Below are positions 37,602-44,789 of a DNA stretch of 64,000 nucleotides, piece by piece. The DNA comes from an uncultured Muribaculaceae bacterium (GTDB lineage: Bacteria > Bacteroidota > Bacteroidia > Bacteroidales > Muribaculaceae), in the NCBI GenBank assembly GCA_910586475.1, contig CAJUHM010000003.1:1-64000 (forward strand), given 5' to 3'. Position numbers and translations under genes: made by a program. The notes under the pieces are model-generated. The model worked only from the letters and a program-made list of their open reading frames with translations, ran no database searches and was not told where the DNA came from. How positions within the stretch are numbered: position 1 is the first letter of the stretch; each line of letters opens with the position of its first letter.

Positions 37602-37871
37602 ATGGAAAAACTACATTTCATGGAAACCCTCTCTATTGAGGATTTCAAGGCTCAACACAATGTTGAGAAAATCGAGGTAAAACAAAATCCTCACACAGGC
37701 AAATGCTTCTTTGTCTATGGATTTGAGACAGGAGCAGTATCGGAGAAGTTCCTCAAAGGAGAAATCTCCAATCCTGTAATCTCGCATGTGTGCTCTCCCG
37801 AAGATGGCGAGATGTTCTATATGCTCCACGAGAAAGGCGACGGAGGTGCGCCTCTATTGGCCACCCTATAA
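37602..37871 (+). CDS. hypothetical small protein of Bacteroidota mobile elements
   Basis: 89 residues, mixed alpha/beta, no signal or membrane segment. The reading includes VKQNPHTGKCFFVYGFETGAVSEKFL and a C-terminal GEMFYMLHEKG, a style that I associate with short proteins common in Bacteroidota mobile elements. No function known. It is convergent with the next gene, with 3 bases between them, and has no clear promoter in the preceding AT-rich stretch. Confidence 0.6.
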   Translation: MEKLHFMETLSIEDFKAQHNVEKIEVKQNPHTGKCFFVYGFETGAVSEKFLKGEISNPVISHVCSPEDGEMFYMLHEKGDGGAPLLATL

Positions 37872-37874
37872 AGT

Positions 37875-38492
37875 CTATCCTAACAGACCGCTCCAAACAG
37901 TTGGATTGGTGACAATGTTTGCTACAACATTCGCAAGCACGTCGCCACTCCAACTTTTTATTTTATCTAAAATACGAGCTTTTGCTTTTTCGGGATTTGG
38001 TTCTTCTTTGGCAATCTCTTTAAGCTCTTTGAACTGCTTACCCGTAATTTCATCCTTGATTGATTCTAGAAAAATCTCAATAACCTGATTTTGCTCTTGT
38101 GATTGTGTCTGTGATTGTGTCTGTGATTGGTTTTGGCTTACATTAATATTAATTGTTTTATCCATGTCGTTTATATCATTTTCGGTATTCAATTTAGGCA
38201 ATATCGGTATTGCATGACACGAATTTAGCAACGCGATTAAAGATTCTAAATGACATTTCTGCCGATTGTCCAGTTCAAAAAGATTCGTATGATATTCAAA
38301 ATCTTTAATACATCGATCGCCTGGGAAATTCGCGGATAAAAACCGCAAAGCCAAATTCTTCCATGTCTCGTATTGGAGATTATCATGTAGATAATAACCC
38401 CCATAAGGATGTCCACTTCTCGGCGTGAGATTCAACGCAATATCTTGGGCTTCCTTTATTAGACTATCTAGAGTAACTTTATTCTGTTTCAT
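37875..38492 (-). CDS. two-domain protein with Gln/Ser linker, unknown function
   Basis: 205 residues. Domain 1 (about 1-105) is alpha-helical with SGHPYGGYYLHDNLQYETWKN. Residues 116-136 form a striking low-complexity linker of Gln and Ser repeats. Domain 2 (about 137-205) contains ITGKQFKELKEIAKEE and ends in a hydrophobic helix (VLANVVANIVTNPTVWSGLLG) that could insert into a membrane or an assembly. A strong promoter (38497-38528) lies so close that the mRNA would start at or within about 5 bases of the ATG, so it may be leaderless. It is oriented opposite to its neighbours, within the element. I recall similar two-domain proteins in Bacteroidota as hypothetical; a toxin-like or defence role is only a guess. 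Confidence 0.65.
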   Translation of the reverse strand: MKQNKVTLDSLIKEAQDIALNLTPRSGHPYGGYYLHDNLQYETWKNLALRFLSANFPGDRCIKDFEYHTNLFELDNRQKCHLESLIALLNSCHAIPILPKLNTENDINDMDKTININVSQNQSQTQSQTQSQEQNQVIEIFLESIKDEITGKQFKELKEIAKEEPNPEKAKARILDKIKSWSGDVLANVVANIVTNPTVWSGLLG

Positions 38493-38496
38493 AATA

Positions 38497-38528
38497 CAAA
38501 ATTAGCTAAATTTCTTTATACCAACAAA
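38497..38528 (-). promoter_or_regulatory. strong promoter of the two-domain gene, giving a near-leaderless mRNA
   Basis: On the minus strand TTTG (38528-38525), exactly 20 bases, TAATTTTG (38504-38497), followed by TATT and then the ATG at 38492. A weaker -7-like TAAATTTC on the plus strand (38505-38512) could serve the divergent ATPase gene. Confidence 0.7.
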
Positions 38529-38530
38529 CT

Positions 38531-39442
38531 ATGCAGTTAAGAAAATCATCAAAGAAGCAAGCGAAGATAAAACTTGCTCTTCAAGGCTGTGCAGGGTCAG
38601 GCAAGACCTATTCTGCACTCTTGTTAGCCTATGGGCTATGTGGCGATTGGACTAAGATTGCAGTAATAGACAGCGAGAATAACTCTGCTGACCTTTATGC
38701 TCACTTAGGACAGTACAATGTTCTCCCTCTTGAGGGAAAATATGACCCTGAGACATACATAGATGCTATCAAAATCTGTGAAAAGGCAGGTATGGAGGTC
38801 ATCATAATTGACTCCATGAGCCAGTGCTGGGATAACCTCTTGGAGTATCATGCCTGTCTGCCCGGCAATTCATTCACAAACTGGCAAAAGGTTACTCCGA
38901 GAATGACCTCACTTATTCAGATGATACTTGGGTTAAACTGCCATGTAATATCCACAATGAGGTGCAAGCAGGACTATGTACTGTCTGAAAAGAACGGCAA
39001 AATGGTGCCTGAGAAAGTCGGCCTAAAGGCTGTAATGAGAGATGGAATAGACTATGAATACACCATAGTCTTTGACATCAACATGAAGCACCAAGCCATT
39101 GCCTCAAAGGACAGAACAAATCTCTTCACAGGTAAAAGTGAATTCACTATCACTCCTACAACAGGACAGCTTATCCTTGACTGGTGTAATGACGGAGTTA
39201 CACTTGAAATGATAAAAGGTGAAATCTCAAAGGCTGAAACCTTAGAGCAACTGACCTCTGTCTATCAGCAGTACCCCGAATGGAATCAACAGCTTATAGC
39301 TGACTTCTCCAAGAGAAAGGCTGAATTACTTGCTCCAAAAGAGGAAACACAGCCTAAAGCTCCAATCAACTATCAACCCAACTTCACAAGAATAAACCAT
39401 GCAGACCGCAGTATCAACTTTGCAGCTACAGCCTGTCAGTAG
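38531..39442 (+). CDS. Sak4-like / RecA-fold ATPase
   Basis: 303 residues. The Walker A motif GCAGSGKT lies at 19-26, followed by a Walker B-like VIIIDSMSQ near 95-103. The pattern matches phage ATPases of the AAA/RecA type, such as Sak4, which promote single-strand annealing in phage recombination. The C-terminal 60 residues are polar and probably disordered. The gene overlaps the following DUF3871 gene by 44 bases in another frame, so the two are likely co-expressed. Role: replication/recombination of the element, by inference. Confidence 0.75.
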   Translation: MQLRKSSKKQAKIKLALQGCAGSGKTYSALLLAYGLCGDWTKIAVIDSENNSADLYAHLGQYNVLPLEGKYDPETYIDAIKICEKAGMEVIIIDSMSQCWDNLLEYHACLPGNSFTNWQKVTPRMTSLIQMILGLNCHVISTMRCKQDYVLSEKNGKMVPEKVGLKAVMRDGIDYEYTIVFDINMKHQAIASKDRTNLFTGKSEFTITPTTGQLILDWCNDGVTLEMIKGEISKAETLEQLTSVYQQYPEWNQQLIADFSKRKAELLAPKEETQPKAPINYQPNFTRINHADRSINFAATACQ

Positions 39443-40463
39443 GTTCAATACCTTTCCGAGCAGACTGAATGACAGCCTTAGACCTTCCATTGAGGTTGAG
39501 GCTGTCGAGGTTGTGGAGGACATCATAACTCCACAATTCACCAAGAGGCTTCCTTTCATAGAAGCCAACACGAAAGAGGTTACAATCAGCCATCTGATAG
39601 ATGATTGTGTAGTGCCAGTATTCTCCAAGGACAATGAAATTACCATATCCCACCCTGCTTTCATAGAGGCAGTGTGGGAGGCAGCCTCAAAGGTCTTTCC
39701 AAGAGAGAGTATGGAGAAACCATCAATCAGAGTGAGCCATGTTATCAAGGGCAGAACACCTGAGGCAATCCACAAGAATGTCAAGGATCTGCTTGATGAG
39801 GACAAGACTATCTACTGGGAGAGGATGATGTTTTGCTTTGAGATACCCTCAATCTGTGAGGATATTCGTGGCAACAGGCTCAATCTCACAATAGGCGGTG
39901 TAAGGGCATACAACCACATGAACCTCTATTCCAAGAAAAGTCCTGAGAAGTTCAAAATATTCATAGGCTTCAAGAATATGGTATGCTGTAATCTGTGTGT
40001 CAGTACAGATGGCTATCAGTCGGAGTTAAAGGTAATGGATGTGAGAGGTCTGTTCAACTCTGCATTAGCCCTGTTCCAAGACTACAATATGGCAAAGCAC
40101 CTATATGAAATGGGAGGCTTGCAGGAAAGCTATATGACGGAACATCAATTTGCACAGTTCCTCGGCAAATCTCGTCTATATGGCTTTCTTCCTAAGGCTG
40201 AACAGAAGAGACTCCCTCAAATGCTTATGACTGACACTCAGATAGGCATGATAGCCAGAGCCTATTACAATGATGAGAGCTTCGGCGTGGCAGAGGGTGC
40301 AAAGGAAATCAATATGTGGAATGTCTATAATCTCCTTACAGGAGCCAACAAGTCTTCCTATATTGACAACTTCCTTGACAGAAGCCTCAATGCCACACAG
40401 CTTGCCGAGGGCCTTAACAAGGCTCTTTATGGTGACAGCGAATATTCATGGTTCATCAAGTAG
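39399..40463 (+). CDS. DUF3871 family protein
   Basis: 354 residues. The sequence fits DUF3871, a family I know from Bacteroidota mobile elements, with NLTIGGVRAYNHMNLY and FKIFIGFKNMVCCNLCVSTDG as the most typical stretches. No enzymatic motif is visible. It follows the Sak4-like ATPase with a 44-base overlap and shares its AT-rich composition. A function in DNA processing is plausible but not shown. Confidence 0.82.
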   Translation: MQTAVSTLQLQPVSRFNTFPSRLNDSLRPSIEVEAVEVVEDIITPQFTKRLPFIEANTKEVTISHLIDDCVVPVFSKDNEITISHPAFIEAVWEAASKVFPRESMEKPSIRVSHVIKGRTPEAIHKNVKDLLDEDKTIYWERMMFCFEIPSICEDIRGNRLNLTIGGVRAYNHMNLYSKKSPEKFKIFIGFKNMVCCNLCVSTDGYQSELKVMDVRGLFNSALALFQDYNMAKHLYEMGGLQESYMTEHQFAQFLGKSRLYGFLPKAEQKRLPQMLMTDTQIGMIARAYYNDESFGVAEGAKEINMWNVYNLLTGANKSSYIDNFLDRSLNATQLAEGLNKALYGDSEYSWFIK

Positions 40464-40561
40464 CTATTTGTGTAGGCGTAATCATCGGCGTTATCTACAC
40501 TATCGCTATATTATGTGGTCTAGTTTCGGCCGTGTTATCCGTTTTGCGTAAAAGCAAATAA
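40448..40561 (+). CDS. 37-residue single-pass membrane protein
   Basis: ATG 40448 to TAA 40559-40561. The peptide begins MVHQVAICVGVIIGVIYT and ends with the basic LRKSK, with one hydrophobic helix (about 5-32). It overlaps the end of the DUF3871 gene by 16 bases in another frame and is followed 5 bases later by the 69-residue gene. The layout (start inside the upstream gene, tight spacing, positive C-terminus) supports a real small gene. Unknown function; type I toxin or lysis-like peptides share this look, but no antisense RNA was identified. Confidence 0.45.
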   Translation: MVHQVAICVGVIIGVIYTIAILCGLVSAVLSVLRKSK

Positions 40562-40566
40562 AACCT

Positions 40567-40776
40567 ATGGAGCCAAATTATGTAATTCTAATGGACTTCT
40601 CAACGGGCGAACTAATCAAGATTAAGCTGACAGAAGATGAATTAAAGGCATCAGAAGATTTTGAATCATTTGATGAGTTCCTTGCCACTGTTGAAGATAA
40701 GTATGAGTTCCGACTGAAAGACTGTCTCTATATGACGGTTCACACATATTCCGAACGGTCATATAACTTTCGTTGA
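40567..40776 (+). CDS. hypothetical 69-residue acidic protein
   Basis: A short soluble acidic protein. Features: VILMDFSTGELIKIKLTEDE, a predicted strand-loop-strand, then an acidic helix (EDFESFDEFLATVEDKYEF) and a short C-terminal part. No family was recognised with certainty. It ends the run ATPase - DUF3871 - small membrane peptide, and a terminator hairpin follows 47 bases later. Its small size and acidity would fit an accessory protein or an anti-restriction-like mimic, but that is speculation. Confidence 0.6.
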   Translation: MEPNYVILMDFSTGELIKIKLTEDELKASEDFESFDEFLATVEDKYEFRLKDCLYMTVHTYSERSYNFR

Positions 40777-40822
40777 GTCCATTGCTCTTGAAGATAAATC
40801 CCGAAAGGTGATTTATTGTTGG

Positions 40823-40865
40823 ATGCCTTGGTGTTTCTGTAATGGGAGCATCAAGGCATTTTTAT
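40823..40865 (+). terminator. terminator closing the replication-gene run
   Basis: ATGCCTTGGTG (40823-40833) pairs with CATCAAGGCAT (40849-40859), with one mismatch, and is followed by a T-rich run. Confidence 0.75.
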
Positions 40866-40973
40866 TTCTCTAGTGTCTAACATAAGCCTTGCCTACATCT
40901 GCAACAGGTGCGTTTATGTCGGAGAACATGATTTTATACGCTGGTGAAAGCGAGTTGTTTGCCTAAAAATTAG

Positions 40974-40981
40974 TAACTTTG
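40974..40981 (+). promoter_or_regulatory. -7 element of the structured RNA and cargo operon
   Basis: TAACTTTG, with a TTG at 40955-40957 (16-base spacing, a little short). Transcription would start near 40987 and run into the structured RNA described below. Confidence 0.55.
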
Positions 40982-40986
40982 TGGCT

Positions 40987-41214
40987 GATTAACAAACTAC
41001 TCAATTTTGCCAATGAAGTAAAATTATATAATCCGACATATTAAAGAAGTGTTTGCTTCTTACTCGTGTATTTGGAAAATCGCCAATTAGAAGAATGCCA
41101 CAGCAGTAAGTAAGTGAATGCTTGCACCCACAGGTGTAGGCTTCTCTTATTGTGTGGCATAGGTGTTTGGCGATACCTCCAAATAGCAATAGAGATTCAG
41201 CCTACACCTTTTTT
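40987..41214 (+). ncRNA. candidate structured RNA with possible pseudoknot
   Basis: No gene fits here, but the pairing is striking. A hairpin AAGAAG/CTTCTT lies at 41044-41061. An outer helix pairs ATTTGG (41070-41075) with CCAAAT (41179-41184) and ATCGCCA (41079-41085) with TGGCGAT (41168-41174). Inside it, ATGCCACA (41095-41102) pairs perfectly with TGTGGCAT (41153-41160). The loop inside that helix holds GGTGTAGGC (41133-41141), which is complementary to GCCTACACC (41200-41208) outside the helices, followed by six T. This makes either a pseudoknotted RNA with a terminator tail or a switch between two exclusive folds. It precedes the cargo operon. It could be a regulatory leader/attenuator or a free RNA. 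Confidence 0.6.
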
Positions 41215-41276
41215 GTATCCATACATAAGGACGATGAATAAAACAAAACTTGATAGAACAGACAACAAAAACTCAT

Positions 41277-41615
41277 ATGGAACTCTTCTTGAAGTTCTGT
41301 TCTTTACCTGTGCCCGAAATAGCAGAAAAACCATTGATGCTAATAGAATTACTAAATAATTGGGTTACACTAATACTTGACCGCATTTCTGACGGGCATT
41401 TGGCTGGATTTGTGTCAGATTTCAAAGATAACCATCCAATGATATTTTGGATAAGTGCAATCATATGGGCACCCATTGCATTATTTCTTGGAATATTGTT
41501 CTTTGAGGGAATAGTGGTTAATGGACTGATTGTTATTGTCGGACTTTCTATATTATTCACAGTCGTTTGTAAAATAATCCACATCATTGACATCATTTTT
41601 AATTTACGCCAATAA
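41277..41615 (+). CDS. cargo operon gene 1: small membrane protein
   Basis: 112 residues from ATG 41277 (an in-frame TTG at 41250 would add 9). The N-terminal half is amphipathic; the C-terminal half has two membrane helices (about 55-75 and 80-102, separated by a short turn). No family was recognised. First gene of a collinear run of six with 1-27 bases between genes, immediately downstream of the structured RNA. Composition is AT-rich like the rest of the element. Confidence 0.55.
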   Translation: MELFLKFCSLPVPEIAEKPLMLIELLNNWVTLILDRISDGHLAGFVSDFKDNHPMIFWISAIIWAPIALFLGILFFEGIVVNGLIVIVGLSILFTVVCKIIHIIDIIFNLRQ

Positions 41616-41628
41616 AATACAATTCAAA

Positions 41629-42807
41629 ATGACCTTATTTATACTGATATTCTTTGCTTTAACGCTATATTTTGCTCAAAACAAAAATAGAGTTACATCT
41701 CCAATATCAAATGCTAGGCGAACTTGGAGTTATATCTTAACCGCTGTAGCTGTAGCTCAATTTTTATTGGGATTTAAATATAGCACTCAGCATCACTATT
41801 TCATAGGTGCTTTTATAGGCGCTTGGGCATGGTTTACTTACGAGGCTCGCAAGGGCCAGACAACATGGAGGAATGTTTTTAAAACTATAATTCTAGTGTC
41901 TTCAAGTGTGGTTTATCTCGTTGCGGTTGATCAGCCCGATAATTGGGCACTGGTAGTAGTGCAAGGATTTTTTTTGATAATTGTTCTTGCTCTACAGGGA
42001 TATTTTATCAAGACATCTGTACCTATGAAGGTATCGGACTCTCATGTTGATGTGGCAGCGAGAAAGCCTAAAACTGAATTTACAAAAAGAGTGCCGTTAT
42101 TAAAATTGAGTAAAAGGACAAAAAGTATCATATATTGGATTGGAGGTATTATTATCTTTATAATATTGCTACCCTTTATCATATTTATTATTGATAAGGG
42201 GGTTGATAGTTATATGCACTACTTCTACTCAGTAAAAAATATTGGCAAGGAAGAAGTTGATTCATGTGTAATGCTTGATGATGTTCCTATTAGTGAGATA
42301 GTACACTATAAATCAGATGGAGCTGTAGACGTTTATCCCATAGACGATTATTATAATATGCCTGACTCAATGGTGAGGCCTGATACGACTATATCTCATG
42401 TTGATCCATACTTGAAAACATACTCTACAGGAAATCTGAAAACTGACCTTAGAAACATGATAATTGAGCAAAATAAATTCTGTCCTATGCGTATTGACGA
42501 TGGAGTAAATATTGCAATTGTACAAGAGGAAAACAATTATGTAACTCATTACGCCGCTATTGATGAAGCTATTTTAGATTTATCGGGTATGTTAGCTGAA
42601 AAAGACAAAATAATTACTACTATGAAAAACGCCATGACCGATTATATCATTACCTCCAACAATGCTAATGAAGAATACCGAAAAACATTCGCCCTATATG
42701 TGGCTAATAGGAAAGGCATTAAATATCATTTCTATGGCAATCGGACCAATAAATCATTTGATGTGGTATTCTCATGTGACGAATTAAAAAAACTTGTTCA
42801 ACTTTAA
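41629..42807 (+). CDS. cargo operon gene 2: membrane protein with conserved soluble C-terminal domain
   Basis: 392 residues from ATG 41629 (a TTG at 41587 is less likely). Five hydrophobic helices occupy about 1-125, a sixth spans about 165-190, and a soluble domain follows (about 200-392). The latter has NMIIEQNKFCPMRIDDGVNI, then VQEENNYVTHYAAIDE and a C-terminal FDVVFSCDELK. I recall this soluble pattern in Bacteroidota membrane proteins without known function. It might sense or bind a ligand at the membrane face. Together with genes 3-6 it forms an operon. Confidence 0.65.
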   Translation: MTLFILIFFALTLYFAQNKNRVTSPISNARRTWSYILTAVAVAQFLLGFKYSTQHHYFIGAFIGAWAWFTYEARKGQTTWRNVFKTIILVSSSVVYLVAVDQPDNWALVVVQGFFLIIVLALQGYFIKTSVPMKVSDSHVDVAARKPKTEFTKRVPLLKLSKRTKSIIYWIGGIIIFIILLPFIIFIIDKGVDSYMHYFYSVKNIGKEEVDSCVMLDDVPISEIVHYKSDGAVDVYPIDDYYNMPDSMVRPDTTISHVDPYLKTYSTGNLKTDLRNMIIEQNKFCPMRIDDGVNIAIVQEENNYVTHYAAIDEAILDLSGMLAEKDKIITTMKNAMTDYIITSNNANEEYRKTFALYVANRKGIKYHFYGNRTNKSFDVVFSCDELKKLVQL

Positions 42808-42834
42808 TATTACCAAATCTACAATAACTATAAT

Positions 42835-43605
42835 ATGATTTTAGAACAATACCTTTGCAAATTACATGAGCTACTCTCTCCTAAGGCATATAAAATGTGC
42901 TTACTGAGAGATCTCTATCTTCTCGCAATAAGTGATGGCCTGGAAAGTTCGCATCTTCGCAATGACTTATTCGCAATAACTTGTGTTAAAGAAAATATCC
43001 CACAATCTATGCTAATGGAATTGGCAAATAATCCTTTAGCCATAAGGGATTGCTATCCACATTCAAAAGATAGAGTGGAGAAATACATCTATCTGATGAC
43101 GTCCATGCTGCTTGTTGAAGGTAATTGTTCTGATAATGCTTTGACTCATTATCAATATACCATGCACCGATTGGGGCTTAACGATGTGGATATGGTTAAA
43201 GTTATAACCGCTCTTAGTCAGTCTAATCCAAAGTTTCAGTCTGCGGCTATATCATATATGGCTAATGTGGATATGGAAACACTAACGGCACTAGGGAAAA
43301 GAAACAAGCCATCTCAGAATAAATTATCCAGGCAATATGCAGAACTCATACATGGCATTATACCATCCACTGCGGAGATTATATATGTAAAAGAAGATAA
43401 TCTTCATTGTAGTATCTCATTTAAAATGAGATATACGGATTACTCTTTGACACTTATGTGTATCCATCAAAACAAGATTGGAGTTTCTTTATTATCATCT
43501 TCTAACATAAAAGGTGAGTGGAAATTCTCCAAATCCCAATCTCAAGCATCAATGGCTAAGAAAATCAATGATGACATTGATAAAATGATTTGTAAGGATT
43601 TATGA
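42835..43605 (+). CDS. cargo operon gene 3: TerB-like helical protein
   Basis: 256 residues. The N-terminal part (about 1-130) is all-helical, with LYLLAISDGLESSHLRNDLFAI and MTSMLLVEGNCSDNALTHY resembling the two-lobed TerB-like fold found in tellurite-resistance and stress-linked proteins. The C-terminal part (about 165-256) is strand-rich. The TerB assignment is a resemblance in spacing, not a firm match. It ends 1 base before the next gene, so translation is likely coupled. Confidence 0.55.
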   Translation: MILEQYLCKLHELLSPKAYKMCLLRDLYLLAISDGLESSHLRNDLFAITCVKENIPQSMLMELANNPLAIRDCYPHSKDRVEKYIYLMTSMLLVEGNCSDNALTHYQYTMHRLGLNDVDMVKVITALSQSNPKFQSAAISYMANVDMETLTALGKRNKPSQNKLSRQYAELIHGIIPSTAEIIYVKEDNLHCSISFKMRYTDYSLTLMCIHQNKIGVSLLSSSNIKGEWKFSKSQSQASMAKKINDDIDKMICKDL

Positions 43606-43606
43606 C

Positions 43607-44005
43607 ATGAAGTACCAATTACAATATCCTCTAGAAAAAGTTGGATTACCTCTGATAGTTACATCAAGCAAGCCTAACCTATGCTTCTTGATTGACACAG
43701 GGGCAACGCATAATGTTATATTCTCCTTTGTTCTAGAATCAATAAAAGATTCAGTTTCTTTTGTGGACTCTAGTAACACAATAATGGGAATAGAAGGAAA
43801 TTCAACCGATGTTCCACAGATTGAAATGAGCCTTGAGTTTCAAGACAATGAAAGCGAATCAATCTTCTCTGTCCTAGATGCCAATAATGCTATCTCCAAA
43901 ATCCAACTAGAGAGCGGAATACAGATACATGGCATCTTGGGCATACCATTCTTAATAGAAAACGAATGGATACTTGACTTCAAACAACTAATAATCACCA
44001 AATAA
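43607..44005 (+). CDS. cargo operon gene 4: retropepsin-like aspartic protease
   Basis: 132 residues. LIDTGATHNVI puts the catalytic Asp at residue 30 in the classical DTGA motif. The second hallmark, ILGIPFL (about 109-115), matches the conserved hydrophobic-Gly segment of single-domain retropepsin-like enzymes. One DTG per chain means the active enzyme would be a dimer. No signal peptide or membrane anchor is visible. A protease in the middle of an otherwise membrane-rich cargo operon suggests activation or processing of a partner, which is inference. Confidence 0.75.
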   Translation: MKYQLQYPLEKVGLPLIVTSSKPNLCFLIDTGATHNVIFSFVLESIKDSVSFVDSSNTIMGIEGNSTDVPQIEMSLEFQDNESESIFSVLDANNAISKIQLESGIQIHGILGIPFLIENEWILDFKQLIITK

Positions 44006-44010
44006 ACGCC

Positions 44011-44781
44011 ATGAGAAAAGTTATATCAATCATATTCAAAGTCATAGGTTGGCTACTTATTATAGCTGCTTTTTCCAGCTTTGTAGCTTGGATATGTGTT
44101 CCTATACTATTTGAGGAATACACCATGAAAGGTTCTATCTTTGGCACTGCTCTAACCTTTCTAATCGGGTATGGTCTAAGAGAGCTTGGCTACAAAATCG
44201 GCAAACCGAAAAAATCAGAAGAAAATCCGACTATTCCATTGCAAAACATAGAGCATGATAAGGGAAAATCAGCGAACAGCCGAAAGAGAATACAATGGCG
44301 AAAAATCATTCTTTCAGTTTTGCTTTTCGGAATATTCGCTTATTGCTCAGGTTGTGTAGATGAAGGGGATTCGATAACGGCATTTATGATTGTGGTATAT
44401 ATCCCATTATACTGCCTCCTCTTTTACTATTATGTAAGGTTGCTATGGAAATATGGCAAAGAAATAACAAGGACACAGATATTGCTTTTGCCTATTCTTC
44501 AAAAGATTAATATATTGCGAGATTATAAGGATGATATATCAGATAGAAAGCGGTTGTTCTCAACATCTTTTTATGGTCTAGTGTTATCCGTGCTTTGCCC
44601 TGCAATAATATCTACTATGTACTACGATATGAACCACCATATACATGAATATTATGGTATCTGTTATTTTTTGCTTTTCCTCCCGATTATAGCATGGATA
44701 ATCAGCCTATCTAAGGGTTTATTCTATGATTGGCTATTGGACAAAACCTCTAATGAACGACAAAACCATAACAATTCCTAG
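44011..44781 (+). CDS. cargo operon gene 5: multi-spanning membrane protein
   Basis: 256 residues with about six hydrophobic helices: one pair at about 7-60, a polar basic loop (65-105), then helices at about 105-120, 125-145, 185-205 and 215-235. The ends are polar. No family recognised. It starts 5 bases after the protease gene and ends 8 bases before gene 6. A pore or scaffold role for the operon is possible but unproven. Confidence 0.6.
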   Translation: MRKVISIIFKVIGWLLIIAAFSSFVAWICVPILFEEYTMKGSIFGTALTFLIGYGLRELGYKIGKPKKSEENPTIPLQNIEHDKGKSANSRKRIQWRKIILSVLLFGIFAYCSGCVDEGDSITAFMIVVYIPLYCLLFYYYVRLLWKYGKEITRTQILLLPILQKINILRDYKDDISDRKRLFSTSFYGLVLSVLCPAIISTMYYDMNHHIHEYYGICYFLLFLPIIAWIISLSKGLFYDWLLDKTSNERQNHNNS

Positions 44782-44789
44782 AAGATATT

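Noticed and set aside
38505..38512. Second promoter (TAAATTTC, plus strand) for the ATPase gene
   Set aside because: The last base of the -7 element differs and no -33 element is at the right distance; only noted as possible.
40987..41214. Retron or group II intron RNA
   Set aside because: No reverse transcriptase gene is nearby, and no domain V-like hairpin of a group II intron was seen.
41114..41359. 81-codon frame over the structured RNA
   Set aside because: It runs through the paired helices, and the peptide has no family look. Gene 1 starting at 41277 overlaps it in another frame and fits the operon better.
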